Of a stretch of 64,000 nucleotides of DNA, positions 34,243-43,058 are shown piece by piece. The translations under genes and the position numbers were made by a program. The DNA lies in NCBI RefSeq assembly GCF_014196205.1, contig NZ_JACIDE010000003.1, forward strand, positions 62,001 to 126,000, written 5' to 3'. A model generated the notes under the pieces. It made no database searches. It saw only the letters and a list, made by a program, of their open reading frames with translations, and had not been told where the DNA came from. Origin of the DNA: Anoxybacteroides voinovskiense. Lineage in GTDB: Bacteria; Bacillota; Bacilli; Bacillales; Anoxybacillaceae. Within the stretch, counting starts at the first letter, position 1; every line of letters begins with the position of its first letter.

Positions 34243-34665
34243 TTAATATACTCTTGGGCAATTGTCCGGCGACGGCGCGTAAAAGCAATGCGACTTAAAT
34301 CGTCCGACATTCCACTGATTAAACCATTGTGGTGGGCATTCGCCTTCCGGTTTAAAAAACCAAAGGGCATTCGTCGCAGGATGATAACGCCAACCACGAA
34401 TAACTTGGCGGGCTAACTGAATATCAAGGTCTCTTGCTGCTTGGTAAAAATATCCCTTTTGTGTCGCTTCAAAACCTCCTGGGCTTTGAAATACCATTTG
34501 CCGAATCGAACGAAGTCCACGAAAATCCAAGCAGTTGGCGATGACGCGATTGACACCGACATTGCCGACCATCAACATCCCTAACCGCCCTTCGCCTTCC
34601 GCTTCTGCGCGCATTAACCTCGCTAGCAGTTTTACTTCTTCATCGTTGCAAGCGACAACAGCCAT
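34243..34665 (-). CDS. cwlJ: spore cortex hydrolase CwlJ
   Basis: This 140-residue Hydrolase_2 (SleB-type) enzyme degrades spore cortex during calcium-dipicolinate germination. The active-site Glu lies in ARLMRAEAEGEG near the N terminus. YHPATNALWFFKP and the ending CFYAPSPDNCPRVY are family hallmarks. There is no signal peptide, as usual for CwlJ, which is delivered with the coat. ATG 34665 follows GAGGTGA. Confidence 0.94.
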   Translation of the reverse strand: MAVVACNDEEVKLLARLMRAEAEGEGRLGMLMVGNVGVNRVIANCLDFRGLRSIRQMVFQSPGGFEATQKGYFYQAARDLDIQLARQVIRGWRYHPATNALWFFKPEGECPPQWFNQWNVGRFKSHCFYAPSPDNCPRVY

Positions 34666-34817
34666 TCCGTCACCTCTTCCCGTCTTTTTTCTCGACAATA
34701 ATAGGCTATTGAAAAAACGAAATTTGGTGACAAGAAAAAGCGATTTTATTTTATACATATGGGGAAAAGGAACGGTCTATGACAAAAAATCAGGACGTCC
34801 TTTCGACGCCCTGAACG

Positions 34818-35564
34818 TTATACGTGAAGAAATGAACCTACTTTTTCTTTTGGCAACCGGTTTCCAACGAAGAACGAACCGAATTCCCCGTAGCGTGCGC
34901 TCACTTCGTCAAACCGCATTTCGTAGACGAGCTTTTTAAATTGCAACACATCGTCGGAGAAAAGTGTCACGCCCCATTCGTAATCGTCAAACCCGACGGA
35001 GCCAGTAATGATTTGCACGACTTTGCCCGCATATTTGCGACCAGTCATTCCGTGGGCGCGCATTAAGTTGCGGCGCTCTTCCATCGGAAGCATGTACCAG
35101 TTGTCATTTCCTTGCCGGCGCTTATCCATCGGATAGAAGCAAATATGGTTCGTTTTTGGCAAAATCGGGAATAAGCGGCGGCGAACTTCTGGATTTTCGT
35201 ACGGGTCGCTACCATCAGACGGCAAGTAGTTGCTTAATTCTACGACGGACACGTACGAATACGCCGGCACTAAATACTCTGCCAATTTTGTTTTATTGAA
35301 AGCTGTTTCGATTTCGTTCAACTCTTCCATCGTCGGCCGCAAAATCATGAACATCATGTCCGCTTTTTGGCCAACGACGGTATAAATCGCGTGGCTTCCT
35401 TCGTTGCGCGCTTCGGTTGTTTCCCATGTTTCTACTAGTGCTAAAAATTCATCAATAGCTGCTTGGCGCTCGTCGTTTGTGAGCGTTTTCCAAGCCGCCC
35501 AATCGACCGAACGGAAATCATGCAGGCAATACCAGCCTTCAAGGGTCAATGCTGCTTCACTCAT
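34818..35564 (-). CDS. hemQ: coproheme decarboxylase HemQ
   Basis: This chlorite-dismutase-fold enzyme makes haem b from coproheme in the coproporphyrin-dependent pathway of Gram-positives. The 248-residue protein starts [13 protein letters not shown] at ATG 35564, after GGAGTG. The catalytic Tyr is in [11 protein letters not shown] and the proximal His in [12 protein letters not shown]. Haem supply links it to the qox operon in this window functionally, not in location. Confidence 0.94.
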   Translation of the reverse strand: MSEAALTLEGWYCLHDFRSVDWAAWKTLTNDERQAAIDEFLALVETWETTEARNEGSHAIYTVVGQKADMMFMILRPTMEELNEIETAFNKTKLAEYLVPAYSYVSVVELSNYLPSDGSDPYENPEVRRRLFPILPKTNHICFYPMDKRRQGNDNWYMLPMEERRNLMRAHGMTGRKYAGKVVQIITGSVGFDDYEWGVTLFSDDVLQFKKLVYEMRFDEVSARYGEFGSFFVGNRLPKEKVGSFLHV

Positions 35565-35762
35565 CGTTTTCACTCCTTATGTATCATTTACCTTTACTAT
35601 ACCATAGTTTGCCCGAAAAGCGCTTGAAAAGCAAACGGGGGATAATAATAACTGAATTATTTTAATAGAAAGACTATTGTTTGTAAGGGGTTACTTTTGT
35701 TGCTTTTCCAAATGATAAGAGTATGCTAGTAAGTAGGATGATTTTTTGGAGGAGGAAAACAA

Positions 35763-36734
35763 GTGAGCGATTTATTTTCCATTTTAAAACAAAAAGTAGC
35801 AGGGAAAAAGGTGACGCTCGTTTTTCCGGAAGGATTGGACGAACGAATTTTGACAGCGGTCAGCCGTTTAGCGAGTGAGCAAGTATTACAGCCGATTGTC
35901 ATCGGCAACAAGGAAGAAGTAAAACAAAAAGCGACGGAAATTGGTGTGGACATTTCGAACGTGGAAATTATCGACCCAAAACAATATGAAGCGATGGACG
36001 AGCTTGTCGCTGCGTTTGTCGAGCGGCGAAAAGGAAAAGTGTCGAACGAAGAAGCGCGCAACATTTTGCTCGATGAAAATTATTTTGGCACGATGCTTGT
36101 TTATATGAACAAAGCGCATGGGTTAGTAAGCGGTGCAGCTCATTCGACGGCAGATACGGTGCGCCCGGCGTTGCAAATTATTAAAACGAAACCAGGTATT
36201 CGCAAAACGTCAGGAGTCTTTATTATGGTGCGCGGCGACGAAAAGTATGTGTTTGCCGATTGTGCGATTAATATTGCGCCAGACAGCCAAGATTTAGCGG
36301 AAATTGCCGTAGAAAGCGCCAATACCGCAAAAATGTTTGATATCGAGCCGCGCGTGGCGATGTTAAGCTTTTCGACAAAAGGTTCGGCAAAATCGCAAGA
36401 GACAGAAAAAGTGATCGAGGCGGTGCGTCTTGCGAAAGAAATGGCGCCAGATTTAGTCATCGACGGGGAATTTCAGTTCGATGCAGCGTTTGTGCCGTCG
36501 GTAGCGAAAAAGAAAGCACCGGATTCTGTCATTCAAGGCGATGCGAACGTCTTCATCTTCCCAAGCTTAGAGGCTGGAAACATCGGCTATAAAATCGCGC
36601 AACGCCTTGGAAATTTCGAAGCGGTTGGTCCGATTTTACAAGGGCTAAATCGACCGGTCAACGATTTATCGCGCGGCTGCAACGCCGAAGACGTCTACAA
36701 ACTCGCGCTTATCACAGCCGCCCAAGCGTTATAA
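35763..36734 (+). CDS. pta: phosphate acetyltransferase
   Basis: This 323-residue enzyme converts acetyl-CoA and phosphate to acetyl phosphate in overflow acetate formation. GTG 35763 follows GGAGGAGG. Family blocks include GAAHSTADTVRPALQIIKT and the C-terminal PVNDLSRGCNAEDVYKLALITAAQA. Length and position between hemQ and lipL match B. subtilis. The last bases of its stop codon already belong to the structured repeat at 36733. Confidence 0.95.
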   Translation: MSDLFSILKQKVAGKKVTLVFPEGLDERILTAVSRLASEQVLQPIVIGNKEEVKQKATEIGVDISNVEIIDPKQYEAMDELVAAFVERRKGKVSNEEARNILLDENYFGTMLVYMNKAHGLVSGAAHSTADTVRPALQIIKTKPGIRKTSGVFIMVRGDEKYVFADCAINIAPDSQDLAEIAVESANTAKMFDIEPRVAMLSFSTKGSAKSQETEKVIEAVRLAKEMAPDLVIDGEFQFDAAFVPSVAKKKAPDSVIQGDANVFIFPSLEAGNIGYKIAQRLGNFEAVGPILQGLNRPVNDLSRGCNAEDVYKLALITAAQAL

Positions 36735-36852
36735 GAAAAGCGAAGGCGACTGGTCAGCTCTCGAAGCCAAGCGTTCTTCCGACGAGAAGCGCTTTTTGCT
36801 TCGACGGAGGAAGGTTGCTTGGCACAAGAGAGCTAGGAGCCGTAGCTAGACA
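36733..36852 (-). repeat. structured intergenic repeat, unit C1
   Basis: Read on the minus strand it begins TGTCTAGCT and ends CGCCTTCGCTTTTCTT. Arm pairs are AGCTCTC (36756-36762) with GAGAGCT (36828-36834), and CCAAGC (36767-36772) with GCTTGG (36817-36822). The inner hairpin has the GAAG/CTTC and CGTCGGAAG type core. A partial second unit follows to about 36906. Confidence 0.65.
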
Positions 36853-36928
36853 AGAAAGAAAAGCGGAGAACGATCCTTGGTGAAGCCAAGAAAAGCGAAG
36901 GCGACTGTTTCGCTGCGAAAGTTTTAAC

Positions 36929-36962
36929 AAAAAGACTCGACAACAAAGTCGGGTCTTTTTTG
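36929..36962 (+). terminator. terminator before lipL
   Basis: AAAAAGAC-CGAC pairs with GTCG-GTCTTTTTT. Confidence 0.75.
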
Positions 36963-37003
36963 TGTTACAATAGAAATAATGATAGCAACAAGGAGATTGA
37001 TGT

Positions 37004-37846
37004 ATGGGACTAGAACTGTTGCGGCAGCCGAAATGGCGCATTATGGACCAGTCGCACGTCGGGCCAATGTTTGATGCTCGTCAATCGTTTGCGATGGACG
37101 ATACGCTCTGTACGTCCGTCGGACAAGGAGGCTCGGATGCGGTCGTTCGCACATGGGTGCATCACGATACGATTGTGCTCGGGATTCAAGATACGAAGCT
37201 TCCGTATTTGCAAGACGGGGTTTCTTTCTTAAAAGAACAAGGCTATCGCGTGATCGTCCGCAATTCCGGCGGGCTTGCGGTCGTTTTGGATGAAGGGGTG
37301 CTCAACATTTCGCTCATTTTGCCTGAAAGCAAAAAAGCGATTGACATTAACCAAGGGTATGAAGCGATGTGGGAGCTTATGAAACAAATGCTCTCCTCTT
37401 ATCCTGTCACGGTGGAAGCGAAAGAAATTGTCGGCTCGTACTGTCCTGGAAGCTATGATTTAAGCATAGCGGGGAAAAAGTTTGCGGGCATTTCGCAGCG
37501 CCGTGTCCGCGGGGGAGTCGCTGTCCAAATTTACGTATGTGTCAACGGCAGCGGTGCCAAACGAGCTGACTTGATTCGCCAATTTTATGAGCGTGGCTTG
37601 CAAGAAGCGGAAACGAAATTTACGTACCCGCGCATCGTTCCGGCTACGATGGCGTCGTTATCTGAGCTATTGCAAGAGCCGCTGACGATTTCGGATATGA
37701 TGCTTCGTTTATTGCAAACGCTTCGCTCGTTTGGCTCCGAGCTTTATTCATCCTCTCTCACCGAACGAGAATGGCCGTTATATGAACAATATTGGCAGCG
37801 AATGGTCGAGCGGAATGAAAAGAGCTTGCCTAGGTGTGTTGATTAA
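37004..37846 (+). CDS. lipL: octanoyl-[GcvH]:protein N-octanoyltransferase
   Basis: This 280-residue lipoate-ligase-fold enzyme transfers octanoyl groups from GcvH to the E2 subunits of dehydrogenases in lipoate assembly. The catalytic Cys147 sits in [10 protein letters not shown], and [19 protein letters not shown] forms the substrate cleft. AAGGAG precedes ATG. The last codons and stop (TGT GTT GAT TAA) are supplied by the left end of the structured element at 37836, so the native C terminus has been replaced. Confidence 0.92.
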   Translation: MGLELLRQPKWRIMDQSHVGPMFDARQSFAMDDTLCTSVGQGGSDAVVRTWVHHDTIVLGIQDTKLPYLQDGVSFLKEQGYRVIVRNSGGLAVVLDEGVLNISLILPESKKAIDINQGYEAMWELMKQMLSSYPVTVEAKEIVGSYCPGSYDLSIAGKKFAGISQRRVRGGVAVQIYVCVNGSGAKRADLIRQFYERGLQEAETKFTYPRIVPATMASLSELLQEPLTISDMMLRLLQTLRSFGSELYSSSLTEREWPLYEQYWQRMVERNEKSLPRCVD

Positions 37847-38077
37847 CCATTAAAAACTAGTAGTCCGCCTATTCCTAGCTTTTCTGCCTTAGTCGGCAAG
37901 CGAATCGCTTGCCGACTGGGCATGCGTACAGCATGCCCTCCTCGAACAATGAACGATTTGCGGGCAAATGATATTTTCCCGCTGTCGTTCTTGTTCGAGG
38001 AAAGGGGCAGAAAAGCTTGTGTTCAGCCATATGATTTACTGTTCTTCAGTAAAATAATGGATAATAAACATTCGTGA
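37836..38077. repeat. multi-hairpin element with inverted ends, copy 1
   Basis: The left end GTGTTGATTAACCATT and the right end (inverted, imperfect ATGTTTATTATCCATT) bound the element. Inside, AGCTTTTCTGCC (37877-37888) pairs with GGCAGAAAAGCT (38006-38017). Within that are three hairpins: GTCGGCAAGCG/CGCTTGCCGAC, GGGCATGC/GCATGCCC, and CTCGAACAA-t-GAACGA/TCGTTC-TTGTTCGAG with an apical GCGGG/CCCGC. Copy 2 lies at 56977. There is no ORF. Confidence 0.85.
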
Positions 38078-38078
38078 A

Positions 38079-38104
38079 GCCTGCCCTTTTGATAAGGAGC
38101 AGGC
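38079..38104. terminator. hairpin between lipL element and rsfA
   Basis: GCCTGCCCTT pairs with AAGGAGCAGGC, a weak bidirectional terminator between convergent genes. Confidence 0.45.
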
Positions 38105-38109
38105 TGCTG

Positions 38110-38754
38110 TTATTCTGCAATTTTCTCTAAATTACCATTTTTATCCATCTTAAACTTTAACGTTTGCCGTTCTTCTTCCTCTTGCAACGTCATTTTCCGC
38201 GCGCGGTTCATAATACGAAGCATCGTTTCGTATTCTTCCATCATCGCAGCCGAGTCTTCTTCTAGTTTAGCAATTTTCTTTTCTAGCTCCTCGTTTTTCG
38301 CCGCTAATTCGTCGAGTTCTTTTTTCAGCCGTTCGTTTTCTGTTTTTAACGCTTCGGCATGAACGTTATTCGATTTAAAAGACTGCAAAAAATCAATGAC
38401 GTGGTCGATGGTCAGTTCTGTCGGCTCTGGCGCTTTAAATTGCGCTAGTTCCCCAAACTCTTCAAGTGAAGGAGTAGGCGGGGTATACAACAATCGTTTT
38501 TTTCCTGCTTGGTTTTTTCCAAGTAAACGCTGCCGTTCTTTCCGATGCTTTTTCGCCATTTGCAGCGCTTTTTCATAGCGGCTGCGCACAACGGCGTTCC
38601 AGCGAAATCCGCACGCAGCCGACGTCCGGTTTAGTTTATCGCCTACTTCTTCAAAAGCATTTAGCTGTGTGCTCCCTTCCCGCACGTGCCTTAGCACCGT
38701 TTCTGCCAATAACAAATCATCTTCTTCTGTCCATGCATCTTGTCGTTGTTTCAT
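38110..38754 (-). CDS. rsfA: prespore-specific regulator RsfA
   Basis: This 214-residue DNA-binding protein has an N-terminal Myb/SANT-like domain ([24 protein letters not shown]...[15 protein letters not shown]) and a long C-terminal coiled coil (about 130-190, [32 protein letters not shown]). In B. subtilis RsfA modulates the sigma-F regulon in the forespore. ATG 38754 follows AAGGGTGGA. Position next to ywfO agrees. Confidence 0.88.
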   Translation of the reverse strand: MKQRQDAWTEEDDLLLAETVLRHVREGSTQLNAFEEVGDKLNRTSAACGFRWNAVVRSRYEKALQMAKKHRKERQRLLGKNQAGKKRLLYTPPTPSLEEFGELAQFKAPEPTELTIDHVIDFLQSFKSNNVHAEALKTENERLKKELDELAAKNEELEKKIAKLEEDSAAMMEEYETMLRIMNRARKMTLQEEEERQTLKFKMDKNGNLEKIAE

Positions 38755-38929
38755 AGCTTCCACCCTTTCGAACAAATCTTTATCATGAATTAGTAGTAGC
38801 ATGGACAAAAATAAAACAATCTATACGAGATTTGATGAATAAAAAATTGCAAGTTTTCCCTGCTTGCATTGTTGAAAGAGAAGCGGTAGAATACACGTTA
38901 GCGCAAAGATACGGAAAGGATGTGCGAGG

Positions 38930-39157
38930 ATGGCAAATGAATTTCGCGTTTGCGACGATTGCCAAGCGACGAATTTAAAAACGCTATTGCCGCGGCTGAA
39001 AAAACTAGACCCGAACGCCACCATTCAAATTGGCTGCCAGTCGTATTGCGGACCTGGCCGGAAAAAATCGTTCGCATTTGTGAACAACCGTCCGATTTCG
39101 GCGGCTACTGAAGACGAGTTAATGGAAAAAATCGCACAAAAGTTGAAAAAAGATTAA
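38930..39157 (+). CDS. DUF1450 protein, YuzB-like
   Basis: This 75-residue cytoplasmic protein carries a CDDC motif (VCDDCQ) and [18 protein letters not shown], the family signature. The fold is probably thioredoxin-like, of unknown function. The site GGAAAGGATG precedes ATG 38930. It stands between the divergent rsfA and ywfO, with its own terminator. Confidence 0.8.
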   Translation: MANEFRVCDDCQATNLKTLLPRLKKLDPNATIQIGCQSYCGPGRKKSFAFVNNRPISAATEDELMEKIAQKLKKD

Positions 39158-39192
39158 AAATCGCCTTCCGTACTACGAAAGGTGATTTTTTT
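39155..39192 (+). terminator. terminator after DUF1450 gene
   Basis: AAAAATCGCCTTCCG pairs imperfectly with CGAAAGGTGATTTTT, then T's. Confidence 0.65.
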
Positions 39193-39212
39193 CTAATTTC
39201 AGGGAAAGTCAA

Positions 39213-39244
39213 CCGTTTTTTTGTCCAAAAAAACGGCGTATAAT
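39213..39244 (+). promoter_or_regulatory. palindrome at the ywfO promoter
   Basis: CCGTTTTTTT-gtcc-AAAAAAACGG is a perfect 10-bp inverted repeat ending 3 bp before TATAAT (39239-39244). It covers the place of the -35 element and may be an operator. Confidence 0.4.
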
Positions 39245-39276
39245 GAATATATGTTCATAATGGAAGAGGGGATAAA

Positions 39277-40578
39277 ATGGCGTATCCCGGAGAGCAATTA
39301 AGCGAAGAAAAAGTATTTAAAGATCCTGTTCACCGATACATACATGTGCGTGACAAATTGATTTGGGACTTAATCGGAACGAAAGAATTTCAGCGCCTCC
39401 GTCGCATTAAGCAGCTTGGCACGACGTATTTAACGTTCCATGGTGCCGAACATAGCCGCTTTAACCATTCGCTTGGCGTATATGAAATTATTCGCCGCAT
39501 TATCGACGATGTGTTTGTCGGGAGAGAGCATTGGGATCATAACGAGCGGTTGTTATGTTTATGTGCGGCATTGCTTCATGATTTAGGGCATGGGCCGTTT
39601 TCCCATTCGTTTGAAAAAGTGTTTCGCCTCGATCATGAAGATTTTACGCAAGCGATTATTTTAGGAGATACGGAAGTGAATGCTGTGCTTCGGCAGGTGG
39701 GGGATGACTTCCCGAAAAAAGTGGCGGAAGTGATTGCGAAAACGTACCCGAATAAGCTTGTTGTCAGCCTTATTTCGAGCCAAATTGATGCCGATCGAAT
39801 GGACTATTTATTGCGCGATGCGTATTACACAGGCGTTAGCTACGGTAATTTTGATATGGAGCGCATTTTGCGCGTCATGCGTCCGCGTGAAGACCAAGTC
39901 GTTATTAAACGAAGCGGCATGCATGCGGTCGAAGATTATATTATGAGCCGCTACCAAATGTATTGGCAAGTGTATTTCCACCCGGTAACGCGCAGTGCGG
40001 AAGTGATTTTAACAAAAATTTTGCATCGGGCGAAAAAACTATACGAAACTGGCTATACGTTTCAAACGGAGCCAACTCACTTCTATTCTCTCTTTTCTGG
40101 CAACGTCACCTTGTCCGACTATTTAAAGCTAGATGAAGCGGTCATTCTCTACTATTTTCAACAATGGCAAGAAGAAAAAGATGAGATTTTGCGTGACTTA
40201 TGCAGTCGTTTCGTGCAACGTCGGCTTTTTAAGTACGTAGAATTTAGCCCGACGAATGAGCAAATGGAGAAACTGATGGAGTTGCGCCGGTTATTTAAAA
40301 AAATTGGCATCGACCCAGACTATTATTTAGTCGTCGATTCTTCTTCCGATTTGCCGTATGATTTTTACCGGCCGGGCGAGGAAGGCGAGCGGCTGCCGAT
40401 TTATTTGTTAATGCCAAATGGGGAGCTGCGTGAACTTTCACGAGAGTCCGTGCTTGTGGACGCGATTTCTGGAAAGCGGAGAACGGACCATAAACTGTAT
40501 TTTCCAGGCGATTTTCTGTCTGATGTATCGACAAAGCGTGCGACAAAGAAAAAGATTATGGAAATATTAGAGGGTTAG
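39277..40578 (+). CDS. ywfO: HD-domain phosphohydrolase YwfO
   Basis: This 433-residue protein is of the SAMHD1/dGTPase-like HD superfamily. Metal ligands are visible as His in EHSRFNHSLGVYE, His-Asp in ALLHDLGHGPFSH, and Asp in ISSQIDADRMDYLLRDA. B. subtilis YwfO matches in length and location. The nucleotide substrate is not established here. It is followed 13 bp later by ywgA, so the two are probably an operon. Confidence 0.88.
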   Translation: MAYPGEQLSEEKVFKDPVHRYIHVRDKLIWDLIGTKEFQRLRRIKQLGTTYLTFHGAEHSRFNHSLGVYEIIRRIIDDVFVGREHWDHNERLLCLCAALLHDLGHGPFSHSFEKVFRLDHEDFTQAIILGDTEVNAVLRQVGDDFPKKVAEVIAKTYPNKLVVSLISSQIDADRMDYLLRDAYYTGVSYGNFDMERILRVMRPREDQVVIKRSGMHAVEDYIMSRYQMYWQVYFHPVTRSAEVILTKILHRAKKLYETGYTFQTEPTHFYSLFSGNVTLSDYLKLDEAVILYYFQQWQEEKDEILRDLCSRFVQRRLFKYVEFSPTNEQMEKLMELRRLFKKIGIDPDYYLVVDSSSDLPYDFYRPGEEGERLPIYLLMPNGELRELSRESVLVDAISGKRRTDHKLYFPGDFLSDVSTKRATKKKIMEILEG

Positions 40579-40591
40579 GAGATGAACGAAA

Positions 40592-41104
40592 GTGTTAACA
40601 GAACACGCAAAAGTGATGAAGGCGTTGGCGGCGGCAGGGGAAATCGTCGGGCGAAAAAAGTTGCAAAAAATGATTTATATCGCGAAAAAGTTACAATTTC
40701 CGTTCTATGAGAAGTTTGATTTTCATTTTTACGGCCCATACTCCGAAGAATTGACGTGGCGCATCGAGGAACTTTGCAATTTAGGATTTTTGCATGAAGC
40801 GAAAGAGAAAAAGGGCGGATATGTGCAATACCGCTATACGTTGACGGAAGCAGGGGAGCAATTTTTGCGCCACTATGACCTAGACATGCCGCATTTGCAA
40901 GATTGCTTGCAAGATATGAATGAGCAGAACTCACGGTTTTTAGAACTTGTTTCCACGGTGCTTTATTTCGAGCATTTGCCGAAAGAAGAGGTAATAGAAA
41001 AAATTGTGCTATTAAAAAGTAAGCAACGCTATACGGAAGAGGAAATCAACACGGCGTATGCGTATATCGAAAAATTGCGTGGATATGTATACAGTAAGGC
41101 GTAA
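40592..41104 (+). CDS. ywgA: YwgA-family protein
   Basis: This 170-residue protein starts at GTG 40592. The motif GRKKLQKMIYIAKKLQFPFYEKFDFHFYGPYSEEL resembles the winged, Panacea/SocA-like fold of YwgA. Cytoplasmic; function unknown. It lies 13 bp after ywfO, with a strong terminator after it. Confidence 0.82.
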   Translation: MLTEHAKVMKALAAAGEIVGRKKLQKMIYIAKKLQFPFYEKFDFHFYGPYSEELTWRIEELCNLGFLHEAKEKKGGYVQYRYTLTEAGEQFLRHYDLDMPHLQDCLQDMNEQNSRFLELVSTVLYFEHLPKEEVIEKIVLLKSKQRYTEEEINTAYAYIEKLRGYVYSKA

Positions 41105-41106
41105 AC

Positions 41107-41138
41107 GACCGAGAGTGTCTAAATAAAGACACTCTCGC
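41107..41138 (+). terminator. terminator of ywfO-ywgA
   Basis: CGAGAGTGTCT and AGACACTCTCG form an 11-bp stem around AAATAA. No T-run follows. Confidence 0.6.
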
Positions 41139-41145
41139 AAACATA

Positions 41146-41413
41146 CGCAGCTAACCAGTCGCCTTCGCTTTTCGTGTCTAGCTGCGGCTCGCAGCGCTTT
41201 GTGGAAAATAACCTTCCTCCGTCGAAGTGCAAGCACTTCTCGTCGGAAGAACATTTTCCCTTCAGCGCTAAGCGCTCGCCTTCGCTTTTCGTGTCTAGCT
41301 GCGGCTCCTAGCTGCTCGGGGGTCAAATAACCTTCCCCCTCGAGGTGACAAGCACCTCTGCGGGGGAAGAACATTCGCCCCGTCGCAGCTAACCAGTCGC
41401 CTTCGCTTTTCTT
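41146..41413 (+). repeat. tandem structured repeats, tail fragment plus units B1 and B2
   Basis: A tail fragment (41146-41174) is followed by B1 (41175-41290) and B2 (41292-41413). B1 arms: AGCGCT with AGCGCT, GGAAAAT with ATTTTCC. B2 arms: AGCTGC with GCAGCT, CGGGG with CCCCG. The inner hairpin is GAAGTG/CACTTC in B1 and GAGGTG/CACCTC in B2. Ends TGTCTAGCT and CGCCTTCGCTTTT are shared. No gene is seen in this 300-bp gap. Confidence 0.75.
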
Positions 41414-41416
41414 GTT

Positions 41417-41602
41417 TTATTCGTCGCTTAGCCGTTTTCCGCCGACAGCGTAATGGTTTTTCGACATTTCTTCGATAAATACGACGATTTTTTCTTTTGG
41501 TGCGCCGGTTGTTTCTGCGACTGCTTCGGTTACTTTTTCAACGAGCGCTTTTTTCTGTTCGTCTGTTCGTCCTTCGAGCATTTTGACGGTTACGTAAGGC
41601 AT
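41417..41602 (-). CDS. ywhB: 4-oxalocrotonate tautomerase family protein
   Basis: This 61-residue enzyme has the catalytic Pro directly after the initiator Met (MPYVTVKMLEGRTDEQK), which becomes the N-terminal general base once Met is removed. Arg in the EGRT and KRL segments helps substrate binding. B. subtilis YwhB has weak tautomerase activity; the natural substrate is not known. GGAGG precedes ATG. Monocistronic. Confidence 0.9.
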   Translation of the reverse strand: MPYVTVKMLEGRTDEQKKALVEKVTEAVAETTGAPKEKIVVFIEEMSKNHYAVGGKRLSDE

Positions 41603-41707
41603 AGCGATTCCTCCTTGTTTGACGTTTCATTGTTATTGTATCATGAAACGGACCATTTCGGGCGAATCGTGGTATACTAAGTAATAAAGAAAAAAGGGGT
41701 TTGTAGC

Positions 41708-42376
41708 GTGGATCAATTGTTACCTTATTCACTAAGTGAAATTCCATATGTGTTCATGGCACTGGCGATTGCTTTTTCTGTTCATGAATTTGCTCATGCG
41801 TACGTTGCCTACAAGTTCGGCGACCCGACGGCAAAAAATCAAGGGCGTTTAACGTTATCACCGCTTGCGCATTTAGACGTATTAGGAACGTTGCTTATTT
41901 TTTTAGCAGGGTTCGGCTGGGCAAAACCGGTGCCGGTCAATCCGTATCATTTCAAAAACCCACGTTTAGCCGGGGTGCTTGTATCAGTAGCTGGGCCACT
42001 CAGCAATCTGTTTTTGACTGCTATCGGCTTTCTCGCTTGGTATAGCATGGTTCGTTTTGGTGTCATGGACATCATTCCCGATTGGTTTGCGGCAGGGTTT
42101 GAAACGTTTTTCTCCATTTTCATCGGGCTCAATGCGCTATTGTTTGTGTTTAATTTGTTGCCGTTTCCGCCGCTTGATGGCTATCGCATTATCGAAGACT
42201 TGGCACCGCGTCATTTGCGGGCGAAAATGACGCAGTGGGAAAATTACGGAGCGCTTATTTTCCTTATTCTCGTCTTGACGCCGCTTGACCGATATACGAT
42301 TCATCCGATTTTTAATGTGGCAGTGCCATTTGTGCTTGACAGGATGCAATCGTTCTTTTCCACAATCTTTTTTTAG
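41708..42376 (+). CDS. ywhC: site-2-protease-like M50 membrane metallopeptidase
   Basis: This 222-residue membrane protein has the zinc motif HEFAH near residue 27 in a first helix and NLLPFPPLDGYR near 150 supplying the third ligand Asp. This is the compact YwhC form of the S2P family without PDZ domain. GTG 41708 follows AGGGG. ywhD starts 12 bp after its stop. Its substrate is unknown. Confidence 0.88.
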   Translation: MDQLLPYSLSEIPYVFMALAIAFSVHEFAHAYVAYKFGDPTAKNQGRLTLSPLAHLDVLGTLLIFLAGFGWAKPVPVNPYHFKNPRLAGVLVSVAGPLSNLFLTAIGFLAWYSMVRFGVMDIIPDWFAAGFETFFSIFIGLNALLFVFNLLPFPPLDGYRIIEDLAPRHLRAKMTQWENYGALIFLILVLTPLDRYTIHPIFNVAVPFVLDRMQSFFSTIFF

Positions 42377-42388
42377 CGGGGTGATTGA

Positions 42389-42895
42389 ATGGAACAAAAA
42401 AAGAAACCGATTGGATTTAATATTATTAAAAGCGACCCGACCGCGGGACACGGCGGCTTTGGTGCCGGCGTTCTTAGCTTAGACAACGTATCGCCAGTCA
42501 TTATCGACGTGGATGCTGGCGAGGCGTTCGTTGATATCGGTGCGATGCATGCGCGCAGCACTGTTGAAAAAGGGATTAAATTTACGCCAAACCGCGACGA
42601 AGTACCGAATGGAAAGCCGTACTGGCTCGTTTGGGTAACGATTGACCGAAACGAAGCCGGCCCTTACTATGCTGGGGTGACAGCGTGCGAAATGACCGTC
42701 GACCGCGAAGCGCGGAGAGGATATAAACTGCTTCCAGACCACGTCAATAAGCTCGATAAATCGTTGAAGCGGCGCATTATCGTTGACCATATGGACGAAA
42801 AATCGAAGCAAGTGTTAGCGGCATTTTTACAGCAACATGACGTCGAGATGTGGAACCGCTCGAGCGAGGAGCTAAAGGAAGGTTTAGGAAAATAG
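42389..42895 (+). CDS. ywhD: YwhD-family protein
   Basis: This 168-residue soluble protein matches YwhD of B. subtilis in length, start (KKPIGFNIIKSDPTAGHGGFG) and position after ywhC. I see no catalytic motif. Function is unknown. It is probably co-transcribed with ywhC. Confidence 0.85.
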   Translation: MEQKKKPIGFNIIKSDPTAGHGGFGAGVLSLDNVSPVIIDVDAGEAFVDIGAMHARSTVEKGIKFTPNRDEVPNGKPYWLVWVTIDRNEAGPYYAGVTACEMTVDREARRGYKLLPDHVNKLDKSLKRRIIVDHMDEKSKQVLAAFLQQHDVEMWNRSSEELKEGLGK

Positions 42896-43011
42896 GGATA
42901 TTTATCCATAGATGTGACGGTTTTGTGAACGTATACAGACAGGGACTTGAGCTTTTTTTGGAAACGGAGTAAACTAAACCTACATGCATAACACAATAAA
43001 ACTAGGACAAG

Positions 43012-43044
43012 AAAAACCTCAAGCGGCGAACGCTTGAGGTTTTT
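43012..43044. terminator. bidirectional terminator between ywhD and pbpG
   Basis: AAAAACCTCAAGCG and CGCTTGAGGTTTTT form a perfect 14-bp stem between convergent genes. Confidence 0.9.
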
Positions 43045-43058
43045 CCTTATTCCCATAT

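Noticed and set aside
41146-41413. CRISPR-like array
   Set aside because: The repeated units are about 120 bp, palindromic and carry no short regular repeat-spacer pattern.
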